The notes under the pieces were generated by a model. That model ran no database searches, was not told the origin of the DNA, and worked only from the letters and a program-made list of their open reading frames with translations. Both the position numbers and the translations under genes were made by a program. From contig CAYJPG010000036.1 of assembly GCA_964371995.1 (NCBI GenBank), forward strand, positions 1-26,194: DNA of 26,194 nucleotides. Reading direction: 5' to 3'. Of the stretch, positions 7,284 to 15,774 are shown in pieces. Position 1 is the stretch's first letter. Every line of letters starts with the position of its first letter. The DNA is from SHZI01 sp964371995 (GTDB lineage Bacteria > Pseudomonadota > Gammaproteobacteria > Steroidobacterales > GCA-2729495).

Positions 7284-8597
7284 ATGCGTATTGTTGACTG
7301 GACAGCTCTGGATGATGTGGCGCGTAGCCTGGTGCTGCAGCGTCCTGCCGTGCAGCTCAGCGACAGTATTCGCAACCGGGTCAGCGAGATCGTCAACCGG
7401 GTGCGGGTTGAAGGCGATTCAGCGCTGCTCAGCTTCGCGGCAGAACTCGATGGCGCAAAGCTCGATTCGCTGCGGGTTGAAGCCGACGAGGTCAAGGCAG
7501 CCGCGGCGGAGGTGTCGGCCGATGCCCGGCAGGCCATCGCCACGGCAATAGCCAACGTCACGCGCTTTCATGCTGCGCAGGACGCGCCCCCGATCCGCGT
7601 CGAAACCGTGCCGGGCGTCATCTGCGAGCGGATCAGCAAACCACTTCGTGCCGTCGGCCTTTATGTGCCAGCCGGTACGGCGCCGTTGCCCTCCACGGCC
7701 ATCATGCTCGCTGTGCCCTCGGGCATTGCCGGCTGCCCGGTGCGCATCATGTGCACGCCGCCCCGACCCGACGGGCGTGCGGATCCGGCCGTGGTCACAG
7801 CGGCATGGGCCTGCGGTATCCGCGAAATCTACAAGGCGGGCGGCGCCCAGGCGATCGCCGCGATGGCCTATGGCACCGCTACCGTGCCCAAGGTCGTGAA
7901 GATCTTTGGCCCGGGCAACGCCTGGGTGACCGCGGCCAAAACGCTCGTCGCTGCTGATCCTGCTGGCGCAGCACTCGATATGCCAGCCGGTCCCTCGGAG
8001 GTCATGGTGATAGCCGACAGCGACGCCAATCCGCGCTTCGTGGCACTCGATCTGCTCTCACAGGCTGAACATGGGCAGGATTCTCACGTGGTGCTGGTCT
8101 GCACGGACCCGGCCCTGGTGAGCGCCGTGCAGGCCGAAATCGACCGTGCCCTGCCCGGCCTGCCGCGTCGGGATACCATCCGGACTGCGCTCAGGCATGC
8201 GGTCGCTGTCATCGTGCCGACGCTGGCTGATGCCGTGACCGTGGCCAATGACTATGCACCCGAACATCTGATTCTGCAGACCGCAGAGCCGCGGGCGCTG
8301 GCCGCCGGCGTGGATACTGCCGGCTCGGTCTTCATCGGTGAGTGGACGCCGGAATCAGTCGGTGATTACTGCAGCGGCACCAACCACGTGCTGCCGACCT
8401 ACGGCTATGCGCGTGCCTACAGCGGGCTGTCCGTAGCGGACTTCCAGCGGCGCATGACGCTGCAGGAGGCCACACTGCCGGGCCTGCGCACGCTGGCCCC
8501 GACGGTACGTACGCTCGCACAGCTCGAGGGACTTGATGCCCACGCACAGGCTGTCGCCACGCGGCTGGAGCAGACCGACAGCGGGCGAAGCTCATGA
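7284..8597 (+). CDS. hisD: histidinol dehydrogenase
   Basis: HisD catalyses the last two oxidations, L-histidinol to L-histidine, with NAD+ and zinc. I start it at ATG 7284 (MRIVDWTALDD, 437 residues). The frame opens earlier inside hisG but without family similarity there. Motifs include LYVPAGTAPLPST (near 125), GPGNAWVTAAK, MPAGPSEVMVIAD, and AEHGQDSHVVL with zinc-ligand Gln and His. The catalytic pair Glu327-His328 lies in APEHLILQ, and GDYCSGTNHVLPT supplies the remaining zinc ligands. Length and spacing match the E. coli enzyme (Glu326/His327). The stop overlaps the hisC start by four bases (ATGA). Confidence 0.97.
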   Translation: MRIVDWTALDDVARSLVLQRPAVQLSDSIRNRVSEIVNRVRVEGDSALLSFAAELDGAKLDSLRVEADEVKAAAAEVSADARQAIATAIANVTRFHAAQDAPPIRVETVPGVICERISKPLRAVGLYVPAGTAPLPSTAIMLAVPSGIAGCPVRIMCTPPRPDGRADPAVVTAAWACGIREIYKAGGAQAIAAMAYGTATVPKVVKIFGPGNAWVTAAKTLVAADPAGAALDMPAGPSEVMVIADSDANPRFVALDLLSQAEHGQDSHVVLVCTDPALVSAVQAEIDRALPGLPRRDTIRTALRHAVAVIVPTLADAVTVANDYAPEHLILQTAEPRALAAGVDTAGSVFIGEWTPESVGDYCSGTNHVLPTYGYARAYSGLSVADFQRRMTLQEATLPGLRTLAPTVRTLAQLEGLDAHAQAVATRLEQTDSGRSS

Positions 8598-9652
8598 GCG
8601 CCACACTCGAACTGCTGCGCCCGGAAATCTCCGCGCTGAAGCCATACAAGCCGGCCGACTATGTCGATGGCTTTATCCGCCTCAACGCCAACGAGACACC
8701 CTGGCGGCCGCCCGGCGATGAAAGCCGCGACGGTCTGAACCGTTATCCGGATCCGCGTCCTGCGGAGCTGACCCTGAAGCTTGCGGCACACTACGGCGTC
8801 GCTGCGGACGCGCTGCTGGTGACGCGGGGTTCGAGCGAAGCCATCGACATGCTGATCCGCAGTTTCTGTCGCGCCGGGCAGGACGAGATCATCATCTGCC
8901 CGCCGACGTTTGGCATGTATGAGTTCTACGCACAGGTCCAGGGTGCCGCGATCCGGCGGATTCCACTGGACCGTGACAACGGCTACGCCCTGCCTGTCGG
9001 CGAGTTCTGCGCGCAGTGGACGGATCGCAGCAAACTCGTCTTCGTCTGTTCGCCGAACAATCCGACCGGCAACTGCTTTCCCGACAGCGACATCGACCGG
9101 CTGGCCACAAGTCTCGCCGGCCGCGGCGTCGTGGTGGTCGACGGCGCCTATATCGAATTCGCAGCCAACGATCCGACACACGAATTGCTGGCGCGCCACG
9201 ACAACATCGTGGTGCTGCGCACCCTGTCCAAGTCGCTGAGTCTGGCCGGCATCCGCTGCGGTTCGCTGATCGGACGCGCCCCGCTCATCGAGCTGATCGG
9301 CCGCATCCTGCCGCCCTACTGTTTCCCGACGACCAGCCAGGATGCCGTGCTCCGCTGTCTTGGCGCCGAGGCGCAGACCGAACTGGCCGCCCGTCGCCGC
9401 ATCATCATCGCCGAACGCAGGCGGCTGGCCGAAGCGCTGGAACAGCTACCCGATGTGCTGAGAGTCTGGCCGAGCGACGCAAATTTCCTGCTCGTTGAAA
9501 CCACACCCGGCTCGACACTTTCGGCCCGCGCGCGAGCTGGCAACATCCTGCTGCGCGACTTTGGCTGGGATCCGATGCTGCCAAACTGCGTGCGGATCAC
9601 GGTCGGCTCACCGGCCGACAACGAGCAACTCCTTAAAGCCCTGAGGTCATGA
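8594..9652 (+). CDS. hisC: histidinol-phosphate aminotransferase
   Basis: This fold-type I PLP aminotransferase converts imidazole acetol phosphate to histidinol phosphate with glutamate. It has 352 residues. RLNANETPW (about 28-36) is the N-terminal substrate motif. NNPTGN lies near 160, VVDGAYIEF near 180 (Asp and Tyr contact PLP), and Lys213 in TLSKSLSLAG is the Schiff-base lysine, next to Lys214 of E. coli. The C-terminal RITVG is typical. It overlaps hisD by four bases and hisB by four bases (ATGA both times), indicating coupled translation. Confidence 0.96.
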   Translation: MSATLELLRPEISALKPYKPADYVDGFIRLNANETPWRPPGDESRDGLNRYPDPRPAELTLKLAAHYGVAADALLVTRGSSEAIDMLIRSFCRAGQDEIIICPPTFGMYEFYAQVQGAAIRRIPLDRDNGYALPVGEFCAQWTDRSKLVFVCSPNNPTGNCFPDSDIDRLATSLAGRGVVVVDGAYIEFAANDPTHELLARHDNIVVLRTLSKSLSLAGIRCGSLIGRAPLIELIGRILPPYCFPTTSQDAVLRCLGAEAQTELAARRRIIIAERRRLAEALEQLPDVLRVWPSDANFLLVETTPGSTLSARARAGNILLRDFGWDPMLPNCVRITVGSPADNEQLLKALRS

Positions 9653-10725
9653 TGGCAGCGCCAGGCAAAATCGCATTTCTGGACAGGGACGGTACCCTTA
9701 TTCTCGAGCCCGCCGACGAGCAGGTTGACCGGCTCGACAAAATCGCGCTGGTACCCGGCGTAATTCCGGCACTATTGCGCCTGCGCGACGCGGGCTATGA
9801 ATTTGCGATGGTCACCAACCAGGACGGGCTGGGCACCGCGAGCTTTCCCGAAGCTGATTTTCGCCGCGTGCAGGATTTTGTACTCGAACTGTTCCGTTCA
9901 CAGGGTATCGGGTTCCGCCATATCTTCATCTGTCCACACAAGCCCGCTGATGGTTGCAGCTGCCGAAAGCCCAATCCGGGCATTCTGGGCGAAGCCGCGC
10001 GAAGTCTGGACTTCGACCGCGAACGCAGTTTTGTGGCCGGTGACCGCGATACCGATCTTGAGTTTGCGCGCAATATTGGCATACCGGGCTACCGTACAGA
10101 TCCGGCTGACCCGGACTGCTGGGCGCGTATCGTGCACGAGATCCTGGACCAGCCACGTACCGCGAGCGTGCTGCGCGAAACGCGCGAAACCCGTATCCGG
10201 GTCAGCGTCGATCTGGATGCGGAGCAACCCGTTTCCGTGCACACCGGTATCGGCTTCTTCGACCACATGCTCGAACAGATCGCCAAGCACGGTGGCTTTG
10301 CCCTGACGCTCAACTGCGCGGGCGACCTGCATGTCGATGAACACCACACCGTCGAGGACGTGGCGCTGGCGCTCGGCTCGGCCCTGCGCCAGGCACTGGG
10401 CAACAAGCGCGGTATTGCACGCTACGGCTTCGTATTGCCGATGGACGAAGCCTGGGTACAGGTCGCGCTGGACCTCTCCGGGCGCGCCTGCCTGGTCTTC
10501 AAGGGCAAGTTTCCGCGACCCGAGGTCGGGCAGTTGCCGACCGAACTCGTGCCGCACTTTTTTCGCTCACTGTCCGACAGCCTGGGCGCCAACCTGCACA
10601 TTACGGTGCGCGGCGACAACACGCACCACATGATCGAAGCCTGCTTCAAGGGTCTCGGCCGGACGCTGCGCCAGGCGATCGCGCGCACCGGTCAGTCGTT
10701 GCCCAGCACCAAAGGCACGCTGTGA
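9649..10725 (+). CDS. hisB: bifunctional histidinol-phosphatase / imidazoleglycerol-phosphate dehydratase
   Basis: This is a fused HisB. Residues ~6-165 form a HAD phosphatase with FLDRDGTL (Asp12 nucleophile, Asp14) and the zinc set Cys95, His97, Cys103, Cys105 in CPHKPADGCSC. Residues ~168-358 are the dehydratase, with FFDHMLEQIAKHGG, HHTVED and NTHHMIEACFK providing the manganese-binding histidines. It carries out steps seven and nine of the pathway. The 358 residues match the E. coli fusion, a gammaproteobacterial trait also found in a few other groups. Start ATG 9649 overlaps hisC; ATG 9652 is an equally plausible start one codon later. The end overlaps hisH by four bases. Confidence 0.97.
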   Translation: MMAAPGKIAFLDRDGTLILEPADEQVDRLDKIALVPGVIPALLRLRDAGYEFAMVTNQDGLGTASFPEADFRRVQDFVLELFRSQGIGFRHIFICPHKPADGCSCRKPNPGILGEAARSLDFDRERSFVAGDRDTDLEFARNIGIPGYRTDPADPDCWARIVHEILDQPRTASVLRETRETRIRVSVDLDAEQPVSVHTGIGFFDHMLEQIAKHGGFALTLNCAGDLHVDEHHTVEDVALALGSALRQALGNKRGIARYGFVLPMDEAWVQVALDLSGRACLVFKGKFPRPEVGQLPTELVPHFFRSLSDSLGANLHITVRGDNTHHMIEACFKGLGRTLRQAIARTGQSLPSTKGTL

Positions 10726-11330
10726 GCACTGCGTCGCGCGAGGTCGTCATCGTCGACGGCGGTGGCGCGAATATCGCCTCGCTGAACCTGGCGCTGCAAC
10801 GCCTGGGTTATACGGGCCAGCTGAGCAGCGATCCGGCAACCATTCGCGCCGCCTCGCATGTGATATTGCCCGGCGTTGGCGCCGCGCGTGCGGCGATGGA
10901 GCGCCTGCAGAAAGCCGGCCTGGTCTCTCTGATCCCGGAGCTCAGACAGCCCGTACTGGGCATCTGCCTCGGTCTGCAACTGCTGTTTGAATCCTCGGAA
11001 GAAGACGATGTCAGCTGTCTGGGTATCCTGCCCGGCCGGGTCCGGCGCTTTGCACCGGCACCCGAGCGGCCGATACCGCACATGGGCTGGAACCAGATCA
11101 CGCGCAGACGTGACTCGCCGCTGCTCGACGGCATTCCTGACGACAGCTATTTCTATTTCGTGCACAGCTATGCCGCTGATGTATCCGACGACACGATCGC
11201 CACGACAGACTACGGCCGGCCGTTCACGGCTGTCGCCGGGCGGGATAACTTCTACGCCGCCCAGTTTCATCCGGAACGATCGGGGCCACTCGGCGCACGG
11301 ATTCTCGAAAACTTTCTGGGCCGCTGCTGA
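10722..11330 (+). CDS. hisH: imidazole glycerol phosphate synthase, glutamine amidotransferase subunit
   Basis: HisH hydrolyses glutamine and channels ammonia to HisF. It has 202 residues with a GTG start at 10722 that shares four bases with the hisB stop. The class I amidotransferase triad is visible: Cys82 in LGICLGLQLL, and His183 and Glu185 in QFHPERSG. VDGGGANIASL at the N-terminus and ILPGVGAARAAM (near 47) are family blocks. The closing LENFLG is also typical. Nine bases separate it from hisA. Confidence 0.96.
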   Translation: MSTASREVVIVDGGGANIASLNLALQRLGYTGQLSSDPATIRAASHVILPGVGAARAAMERLQKAGLVSLIPELRQPVLGICLGLQLLFESSEEDDVSCLGILPGRVRRFAPAPERPIPHMGWNQITRRRDSPLLDGIPDDSYFYFVHSYAADVSDDTIATTDYGRPFTAVAGRDNFYAAQFHPERSGPLGARILENFLGRC

Positions 11331-11339
11331 GACCTGCAC

Positions 11340-12080
11340 ATGGAAGTGATACCCGCAATCGATCTGCTGGACGGCCAGTGCGTCCGCCTCTACCAGGGTG
11401 ACTTCAACAAGGTATCCGGTTACACGCAGGATCCGGTCGAACTGGCCAGCACCTATCGCGCAGCGGGAATGCGGCGGCTGCATGTGGTCGATCTGGATGG
11501 CGCGCGCACCGGTAGCCCGACCAACATGCCACTGATCAAGGCCATGGCGGCCGCCGGCGGCATGGCCGTTCAGGCCGGCGGCGGAATCCGCGACCTGCAG
11601 CGCGCACGACAGCTGCGCGAGGCTGGCGCCACACGCGTCGTGCTCGGCTCCATCGCGGCCGAGAAACCGGAAACTGCCCTGGCATGGCTCGGCGAACTCG
11701 GCGCTGAACACGTGGTGTTTGCCTTCGACGTGCGTGTACCCGAATCCGGCGATCCACAGATCCTGACCCGCGGCTGGGTACACGACAGCGGCCTCAGCCT
11801 GTGGACGCTGCTCGCACAATTCACTGCAACTGGCGGCATCCACTTCCTCTGCACAGACATCGCCCGCGACGGCACCCTGGGTGGTCCGAATCTCGATCTG
11901 TACACCGAGTGTTCGCGTCGCTTTCCGGATGCACAGGTCATCGCATCGGGCGGCGTCAGTTCGCTGGCTGACTTGCAGGCGCTGCAACAGACCGGTGTAT
12001 CTGCCGTGGTCACCGGCAAGGCCCTGCTGGATGGACGCCTGACACTCGAGGAGATCCGGAAATTCTCGCACGACGCATAA
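11340..12080 (+). CDS. hisA: ProFAR isomerase (phosphoribosyl-formimino-AICAR-P isomerase)
   Basis: HisA opens the ribose ring of ProFAR to give PRFAR, the HisF substrate. The (beta/alpha)8 barrel of 246 residues carries Asp8 (general acid/base) in IPAIDLLDGQCVRLYQGD. GGGIRDL, VLGSIAAEKPE, TDIARDGTLGGPN and ASGGVSSLADL are the phosphate-binding and strand-end motifs in order. Its 3' end holds the hisF initiation region: a GAGGAG box at 12048-12053 and the proposed ATT start at 12062, so hisA and hisF overlap by 19 bases. The single-substrate enzyme is far likelier than the dual HisA/TrpF PriA given the organism group. Confidence 0.96.
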   Translation: MEVIPAIDLLDGQCVRLYQGDFNKVSGYTQDPVELASTYRAAGMRRLHVVDLDGARTGSPTNMPLIKAMAAAGGMAVQAGGGIRDLQRARQLREAGATRVVLGSIAAEKPETALAWLGELGAEHVVFAFDVRVPESGDPQILTRGWVHDSGLSLWTLLAQFTATGGIHFLCTDIARDGTLGGPNLDLYTECSRRFPDAQVIASGGVSSLADLQALQQTGVSAVVTGKALLDGRLTLEEIRKFSHDA

Positions 12081-12829
12081 TTCCCTGCCTCGATGTCCGC
12101 GACGGACAGGTCGTCAAGGGCGTCCAGTTTCGCGATCACCGCGTGGTTGGCGACATCCTGGAACTGGCTGCCCGTTATCGCGACGAAGGCGCTGACGAAC
12201 TGGTCTTCTACGACATCACCGCCAGCCCGGAAGGACGCAGCGTGGACCGACGCTGGATCCACCGCGTCGCCGAAGTGCTGGACATTCCCTTCTGCGTCGC
12301 AGGCGGCATCCGCAGCATCCGTGATGCCGAGGAAGTGTTGAACTTCGGTGCCGACAAGGTTTCGATCAATACGCCGGCGCTGACGGAACCTGCACTGATC
12401 ACCGAACTGGCGCAACGCTTCGGTACCCAGTGCGTGGTGGTCGGTATCGACAGCCGGGAAGAATACGGGAGCTGGTTCGTCTATCAGTTTACCGGCGACC
12501 CGGACAAGACCCGCGCAGCCGGACTCCGGACCGAAGACTGGATCGTCGAGGCGCAGCGCCGCGGCGCCGGTGAAATCGTCCTGAACTGTATGAACCAGGA
12601 CGGCGTGCGGCGCGGCTATGATCTGGCCCAGCTGAAAGTCATGCGCGCTGCGGCCACCGTACCGCTGATCGCCTCCGGCGGTGCCGGCACACCGGAACAT
12701 TTCCGCGACGTATTCGTTAAGGCCGGTGTGGATGGTGCGCTCGCTGCCAGCGTCTTTCACAGCGGCGCGATCAACATCAGGACGCTCAAGACTTATCTGC
12801 GTGGCGAAGGCATAGAGGTACGACCATGA
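12062..12829 (+). CDS. hisF: imidazole glycerol phosphate synthase, cyclase subunit (ATT start)
   Basis: HisF closes the imidazole ring, making IGP and AICAR from PRFAR and HisH-supplied ammonia. The frame has no ATG, GTG, TTG or CTG between its upstream stop (11969) and GTG 12143. Starting at 12143 would remove strand one and catalytic Asp11. Translated from ATT 12062 the protein begins (M)LARRIIPCLDVRDGQVVKG and aligns residue for residue with family N-termini starting ML-A-K-R-I-I, so ATT sits exactly where the family Met is. A GAGGAG box (12048-12053) precedes it by eight bases. That gives 255 residues against 258 in E. coli. VVVGIDSREE holds the second catalytic Asp. ASGGAGTPEHF and DGALAASVFH are the phosphate sites. 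The rare start is inferred, and a sequencing error (ATG read as ATT) is the main alternative. The end overlaps hisE by four bases. Confidence 0.9.
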   Translation: MLARRIIPCLDVRDGQVVKGVQFRDHRVVGDILELAARYRDEGADELVFYDITASPEGRSVDRRWIHRVAEVLDIPFCVAGGIRSIRDAEEVLNFGADKVSINTPALTEPALITELAQRFGTQCVVVGIDSREEYGSWFVYQFTGDPDKTRAAGLRTEDWIVEAQRRGAGEIVLNCMNQDGVRRGYDLAQLKVMRAAATVPLIASGGAGTPEHFRDVFVKAGVDGALAASVFHSGAINIRTLKTYLRGEGIEVRP

Positions 12830-13119
12830 GCACAGCCGATATCAGCTTCCTGCTGCAGCTTGAGCAGGTGATTGCTGCCCGCAAGGTCGAGGGCAGCGAG
12901 ACCAGCTACACAGCGAAACTGTTCAGGGCGGGACCTGCCCGCATCGCGCAGAAGGTCGGCGAGGAAGGTGTGGAGCTCGCCCTTGCGAGCGTTACCGATA
13001 CCCGCGAGAAGGTAGTTTCGGAAGCAGCAGACCTGCTGTATCACATGCTCGTGCTGCTGAACTCAAGCGAGTCCGGACTGGCCGAAGTGGTCGCCGAACT
13101 CGAACGGCGCCACAAGTAG
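12826..13119 (+). CDS. hisE: phosphoribosyl-ATP pyrophosphohydrolase, stand-alone
   Basis: HisE hydrolyses phosphoribosyl-ATP to phosphoribosyl-AMP and pyrophosphate, step two of the pathway. The 97 residues are an all-helical MazG-like unit with ETSYTAKLF, RIAQKVGEEGVELALA (acidic metal-binding residues) and EAADLLYHMLVLL. It resembles the C-terminal half of the fused HisIE of enteric bacteria. The cyclohydrolase (HisI) half is absent: the ATG at 12826 overlaps the hisF stop, leaving no room for it. A separate hisI must exist elsewhere if the pathway is complete. It is the last gene of the his operon, converging on lysAC with a 24-base gap that contains no clear terminator. Confidence 0.95.
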   Translation: MSTADISFLLQLEQVIAARKVEGSETSYTAKLFRAGPARIAQKVGEEGVELALASVTDTREKVVSEAADLLYHMLVLLNSSESGLAEVVAELERRHK

Positions 13120-13143
13120 CAGCGCGGGCCGCTCGCACGTCGC

Positions 13144-15774
13144 TCAAATGGCGACTTCGACCGCCGGATCGCGCAGGTTGTAGTTCGAACTCATCACGCG
13201 GCCGTAGGCACCGGCATTGGCAATCACCAGCACGTCGCCCTCCTCGCAAGTCGGCAACAGGCGGTCGGCACCCAGCCGGTCACCCGTCTCACAGATCGGC
13301 CCGACGATGGTGACGACGCGATCGGTATCTTCGCCCCAGCGGCTCAGGTTGACGATCTCGTGGAAGGCGCCATAGAGCGCCGGACGGATCAGGCTGTTCA
13401 TGCCGGTACTCACCCCGACATACATCATCTGCCCCTTGCCCTTCACCTGCGTCACGGTAGCGAGCAGCACACCGGCTTCAGCGACCAGATAACGCCCTGG
13501 CTCCAGCCAGATCTCCAGCTGTGGCTGCGCCGCACGGATCTCCGCAATCCCGGCATCGACGGCCTGCATATCGAGCGGATGCTGCCCGGACTTCTCGGGC
13601 ACACCCAGCCCGCCACCGAGATCCAGAAAACGCAGCCGCGGAAAATCCTGCGCAATCGTGACGAGTTCCCGGCCCACGTCCTGCCAGTTCTGCGGCGTAA
13701 GGATACCGCTGCCGGTATGCGCGTGCAGCCCGACGACAGTCGCGCCACAGGCGGCGACCAGCGCACGCGCCTCTTCCAGTTCGAAGACCGGAATTCCGAA
13801 CTTGGAATGCGTACCCGCCGTCCGGACATGCTCGTGATGGCCATGTCCCTGCCCGGTATCGACGCGCAGGAAGATCTCCCGGCCGCGAAACAACCCGGGC
13901 CAGTGACGCAAGGGATGCAGGTTATCGAGCGTCACCCAGACACCCTGTGCCAGTCCGAACTCGTAATCGCTGCGCGGAGCAAAATTTGGCGTATAGAGAA
14001 TCCGGTCGCGGGCAATATCCGGGAACAGTTCGAGCACCCGGCGAATTTCACCCGGCGATACGCACTCGAAGCTCAAGCCTTCCTCATCCATCACCCTGAG
14101 CACATCCGGCGAATTGTTCGCCTTCATCGCAAAGAAAACCCGCTGCACCGATTGCAGGGATTTGAGCCGGCCAGCGGCCGCGCGCACTGAGGCCAGATCG
14201 TAAACATAAGCTGACTGGTGCTGATGGCCCAGCGCTACAAGTTCTGCGCGTCGCTGCACCCACCATGGCTCGATATGTGCCCGCAGCTTCCGGCCGCCAC
14301 TGCGCAGTTCATCCCAGGTTTCACCGAAGACCTCGTCGTCCGGACCCGAGTGAACCAGCGTGCCGTGCAACTGCTGAATCAGGCGCCCGGCCTGCCCTTC
14401 CTCGATCACGAAGGAAAGGTTGAGGTCGCTGGCAGACTGACTGACCAGGTGAATGCGGTACTCGTCGAAGACCTCGAGCGCCGGACCGATCTCATGCAAC
14501 GCCGCGCGGATCTTCTGTCCGACCAGGCTGACGACTTCCACGCCTTCGATAATCCGCACGCGGCACAACTGCTCCAGACGAGCCTGCAGATGAGCGAGCG
14601 TCTGTGCGTCGATCGGGTTGGCACCCGGATCGAGCGTGACGGTCACGTTACTCTCGGAAGTCGATACCAGATCGACCGATAACCCCATATCGGAAAAACA
14701 ACGGAAGGCGTCGGCGAGGAATCCGACCTCGTGCCACATGCCGAGGGTTTCCATCGATACCAGCGTGATCCGGCTGCGACCGAGGATCGCCTTGACGCGC
14801 GGGCCATCACTACCGGCACGTGCCGTGACCAGCGTACCGGGCAGTTCCGGCTGGCTGGTACACAGCACCTTGAGCGGAATGCCGTGCCGCTTGCAGGGAT
14901 TGATACAACGCGGATGGAGTACGGAGCCACCGGTGGAGGCAATTTCCTGTGCTTCTTCGTAACTCAGCATGCGCAGCAGACGCGCGCCCGGCACCACCTT
15001 TGGATTGGCGGTGAACATGCCCGGCACATCGGTCCAGATTTCCAGTGCCGCAGCCTGCAGCTTCGCCGCAAAGTAAGCGGCGGAAGTGTCAGAGCCACCG
15101 CGCCCAAGCAGCACGCCATCGCCGCGCGCATTGCTGGCAATGAAGCCCTGCGTCAGCACGATGCCATCTGCAGCGGCGAAGCGCGCCTGAAGTTTCGCAT
15201 CGGGCTCGAAATCACAATTGGCAGCAAGGTATGCCGAACGTTCATTGACGCCCGGCCGCACACTACTGAGCAACAATTCGCGCGCATCCATCCAGGTCAC
15301 CGTCAAACCCCGGCGCGAAAGAAAGGCAGCGCCGAGACGCGTGGCCATCAGTTCTCCGAGCCCCATAACGCGGGCCTGGATGCGCGGGCTCACTTCCCGG
15401 ATCAGGTGAATCCCTGCAAGCAGATGTTCGAGTTCGAGAAAATACGCGCCCAGTTCTTTCTCACCATCAACCTGCAGGCCGGCGGCGAGGCACAGATGCA
15501 GTTCGCGGATCCCGGCAACCTCGGCCGTGACATCTTCATCCAATGCACGATGCAGCAGTTCATCGAGCTTGTTGGAAACAGTGGCGAGCGCCGAGTGCAC
15601 GATGACCGGGCGCAGGCCTTCAGCCTGACGCTGACGCAGCAGCCCGGCGATGGTCTCCCAGCGCTCCGGGCTGGATACGCTGGTGCCACCAAACTTCAGT
15701 ACGACCCAGGCTGGCGTCGAGACCTTGCGACGCGCGCTGCGCTTCCCTGACATGCTCGCCTTGTCCGTGCTCAA
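13144..15774 (-). CDS. lysAC: bifunctional aspartate kinase / diaminopimelate decarboxylase
   Basis: This is a fusion of the first and last enzymes of lysine synthesis, 876 residues. Residues ~22-300 are aspartate kinase with VVLKFGGTSV (Lys27) and LGRGGSDTSAAYFAAKL. ACT-type regulatory segments cover ~310-460, including VSMETLGMWHEVGFLA and SESNVTVTLD. Residues ~480-876 are a fold-type III PLP decarboxylase with Lys551 in FFAMKANN, GLHAHTGSG, DLGGGLGVPE, GPICETGD (active-site Cys) and ANAGAYGRVMSSNYN. The TTG at 15774 overlaps the ilvD stop by four bases; an ATG at 15753 is an alternative giving a protein seven residues shorter. I associate this domain order with Xanthomonadales and relatives. 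Co-regulation of both ends of the pathway by lysine is inferred. Confidence 0.95.
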   Translation of the reverse strand: MSTDKASMSGKRSARRKVSTPAWVVLKFGGTSVSSPERWETIAGLLRQRQAEGLRPVIVHSALATVSNKLDELLHRALDEDVTAEVAGIRELHLCLAAGLQVDGEKELGAYFLELEHLLAGIHLIREVSPRIQARVMGLGELMATRLGAAFLSRRGLTVTWMDARELLLSSVRPGVNERSAYLAANCDFEPDAKLQARFAAADGIVLTQGFIASNARGDGVLLGRGGSDTSAAYFAAKLQAAALEIWTDVPGMFTANPKVVPGARLLRMLSYEEAQEIASTGGSVLHPRCINPCKRHGIPLKVLCTSQPELPGTLVTARAGSDGPRVKAILGRSRITLVSMETLGMWHEVGFLADAFRCFSDMGLSVDLVSTSESNVTVTLDPGANPIDAQTLAHLQARLEQLCRVRIIEGVEVVSLVGQKIRAALHEIGPALEVFDEYRIHLVSQSASDLNLSFVIEEGQAGRLIQQLHGTLVHSGPDDEVFGETWDELRSGGRKLRAHIEPWWVQRRAELVALGHQHQSAYVYDLASVRAAAGRLKSLQSVQRVFFAMKANNSPDVLRVMDEEGLSFECVSPGEIRRVLELFPDIARDRILYTPNFAPRSDYEFGLAQGVWVTLDNLHPLRHWPGLFRGREIFLRVDTGQGHGHHEHVRTAGTHSKFGIPVFELEEARALVAACGATVVGLHAHTGSGILTPQNWQDVGRELVTIAQDFPRLRFLDLGGGLGVPEKSGQHPLDMQAVDAGIAEIRAAQPQLEIWLEPGRYLVAEAGVLLATVTQVKGKGQMMYVGVSTGMNSLIRPALYGAFHEIVNLSRWGEDTDRVVTIVGPICETGDRLGADRLLPTCEEGDVLVIANAGAYGRVMSSNYNLRDPAVEVAI

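Noticed and set aside
10692..12760. Long minus-strand frames (459 and 396 codons) opposite hisH-hisA-hisF
   Set aside because: The plus strand encodes clear his enzymes in tight overlaps; the antisense products are compositionally odd and match nothing I know.
12143..12829. hisF starting at GTG 12143
   Set aside because: It would lack the first beta strand, catalytic Asp11 and the first phosphate contacts, and it has no ribosome binding site comparable with GAGGAG before ATT 12062.
14731..15750. 339-codon plus-strand frame inside lysAC
   Set aside because: It is antisense to conserved kinase motifs on the minus strand, with no ribosome binding site or family features.
13144..15774. lysAC as two adjacent genes joined by a sequencing error
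   Set aside because: The frame is continuous through the linker, and this fusion is known in Xanthomonadales, so no error need be assumed.
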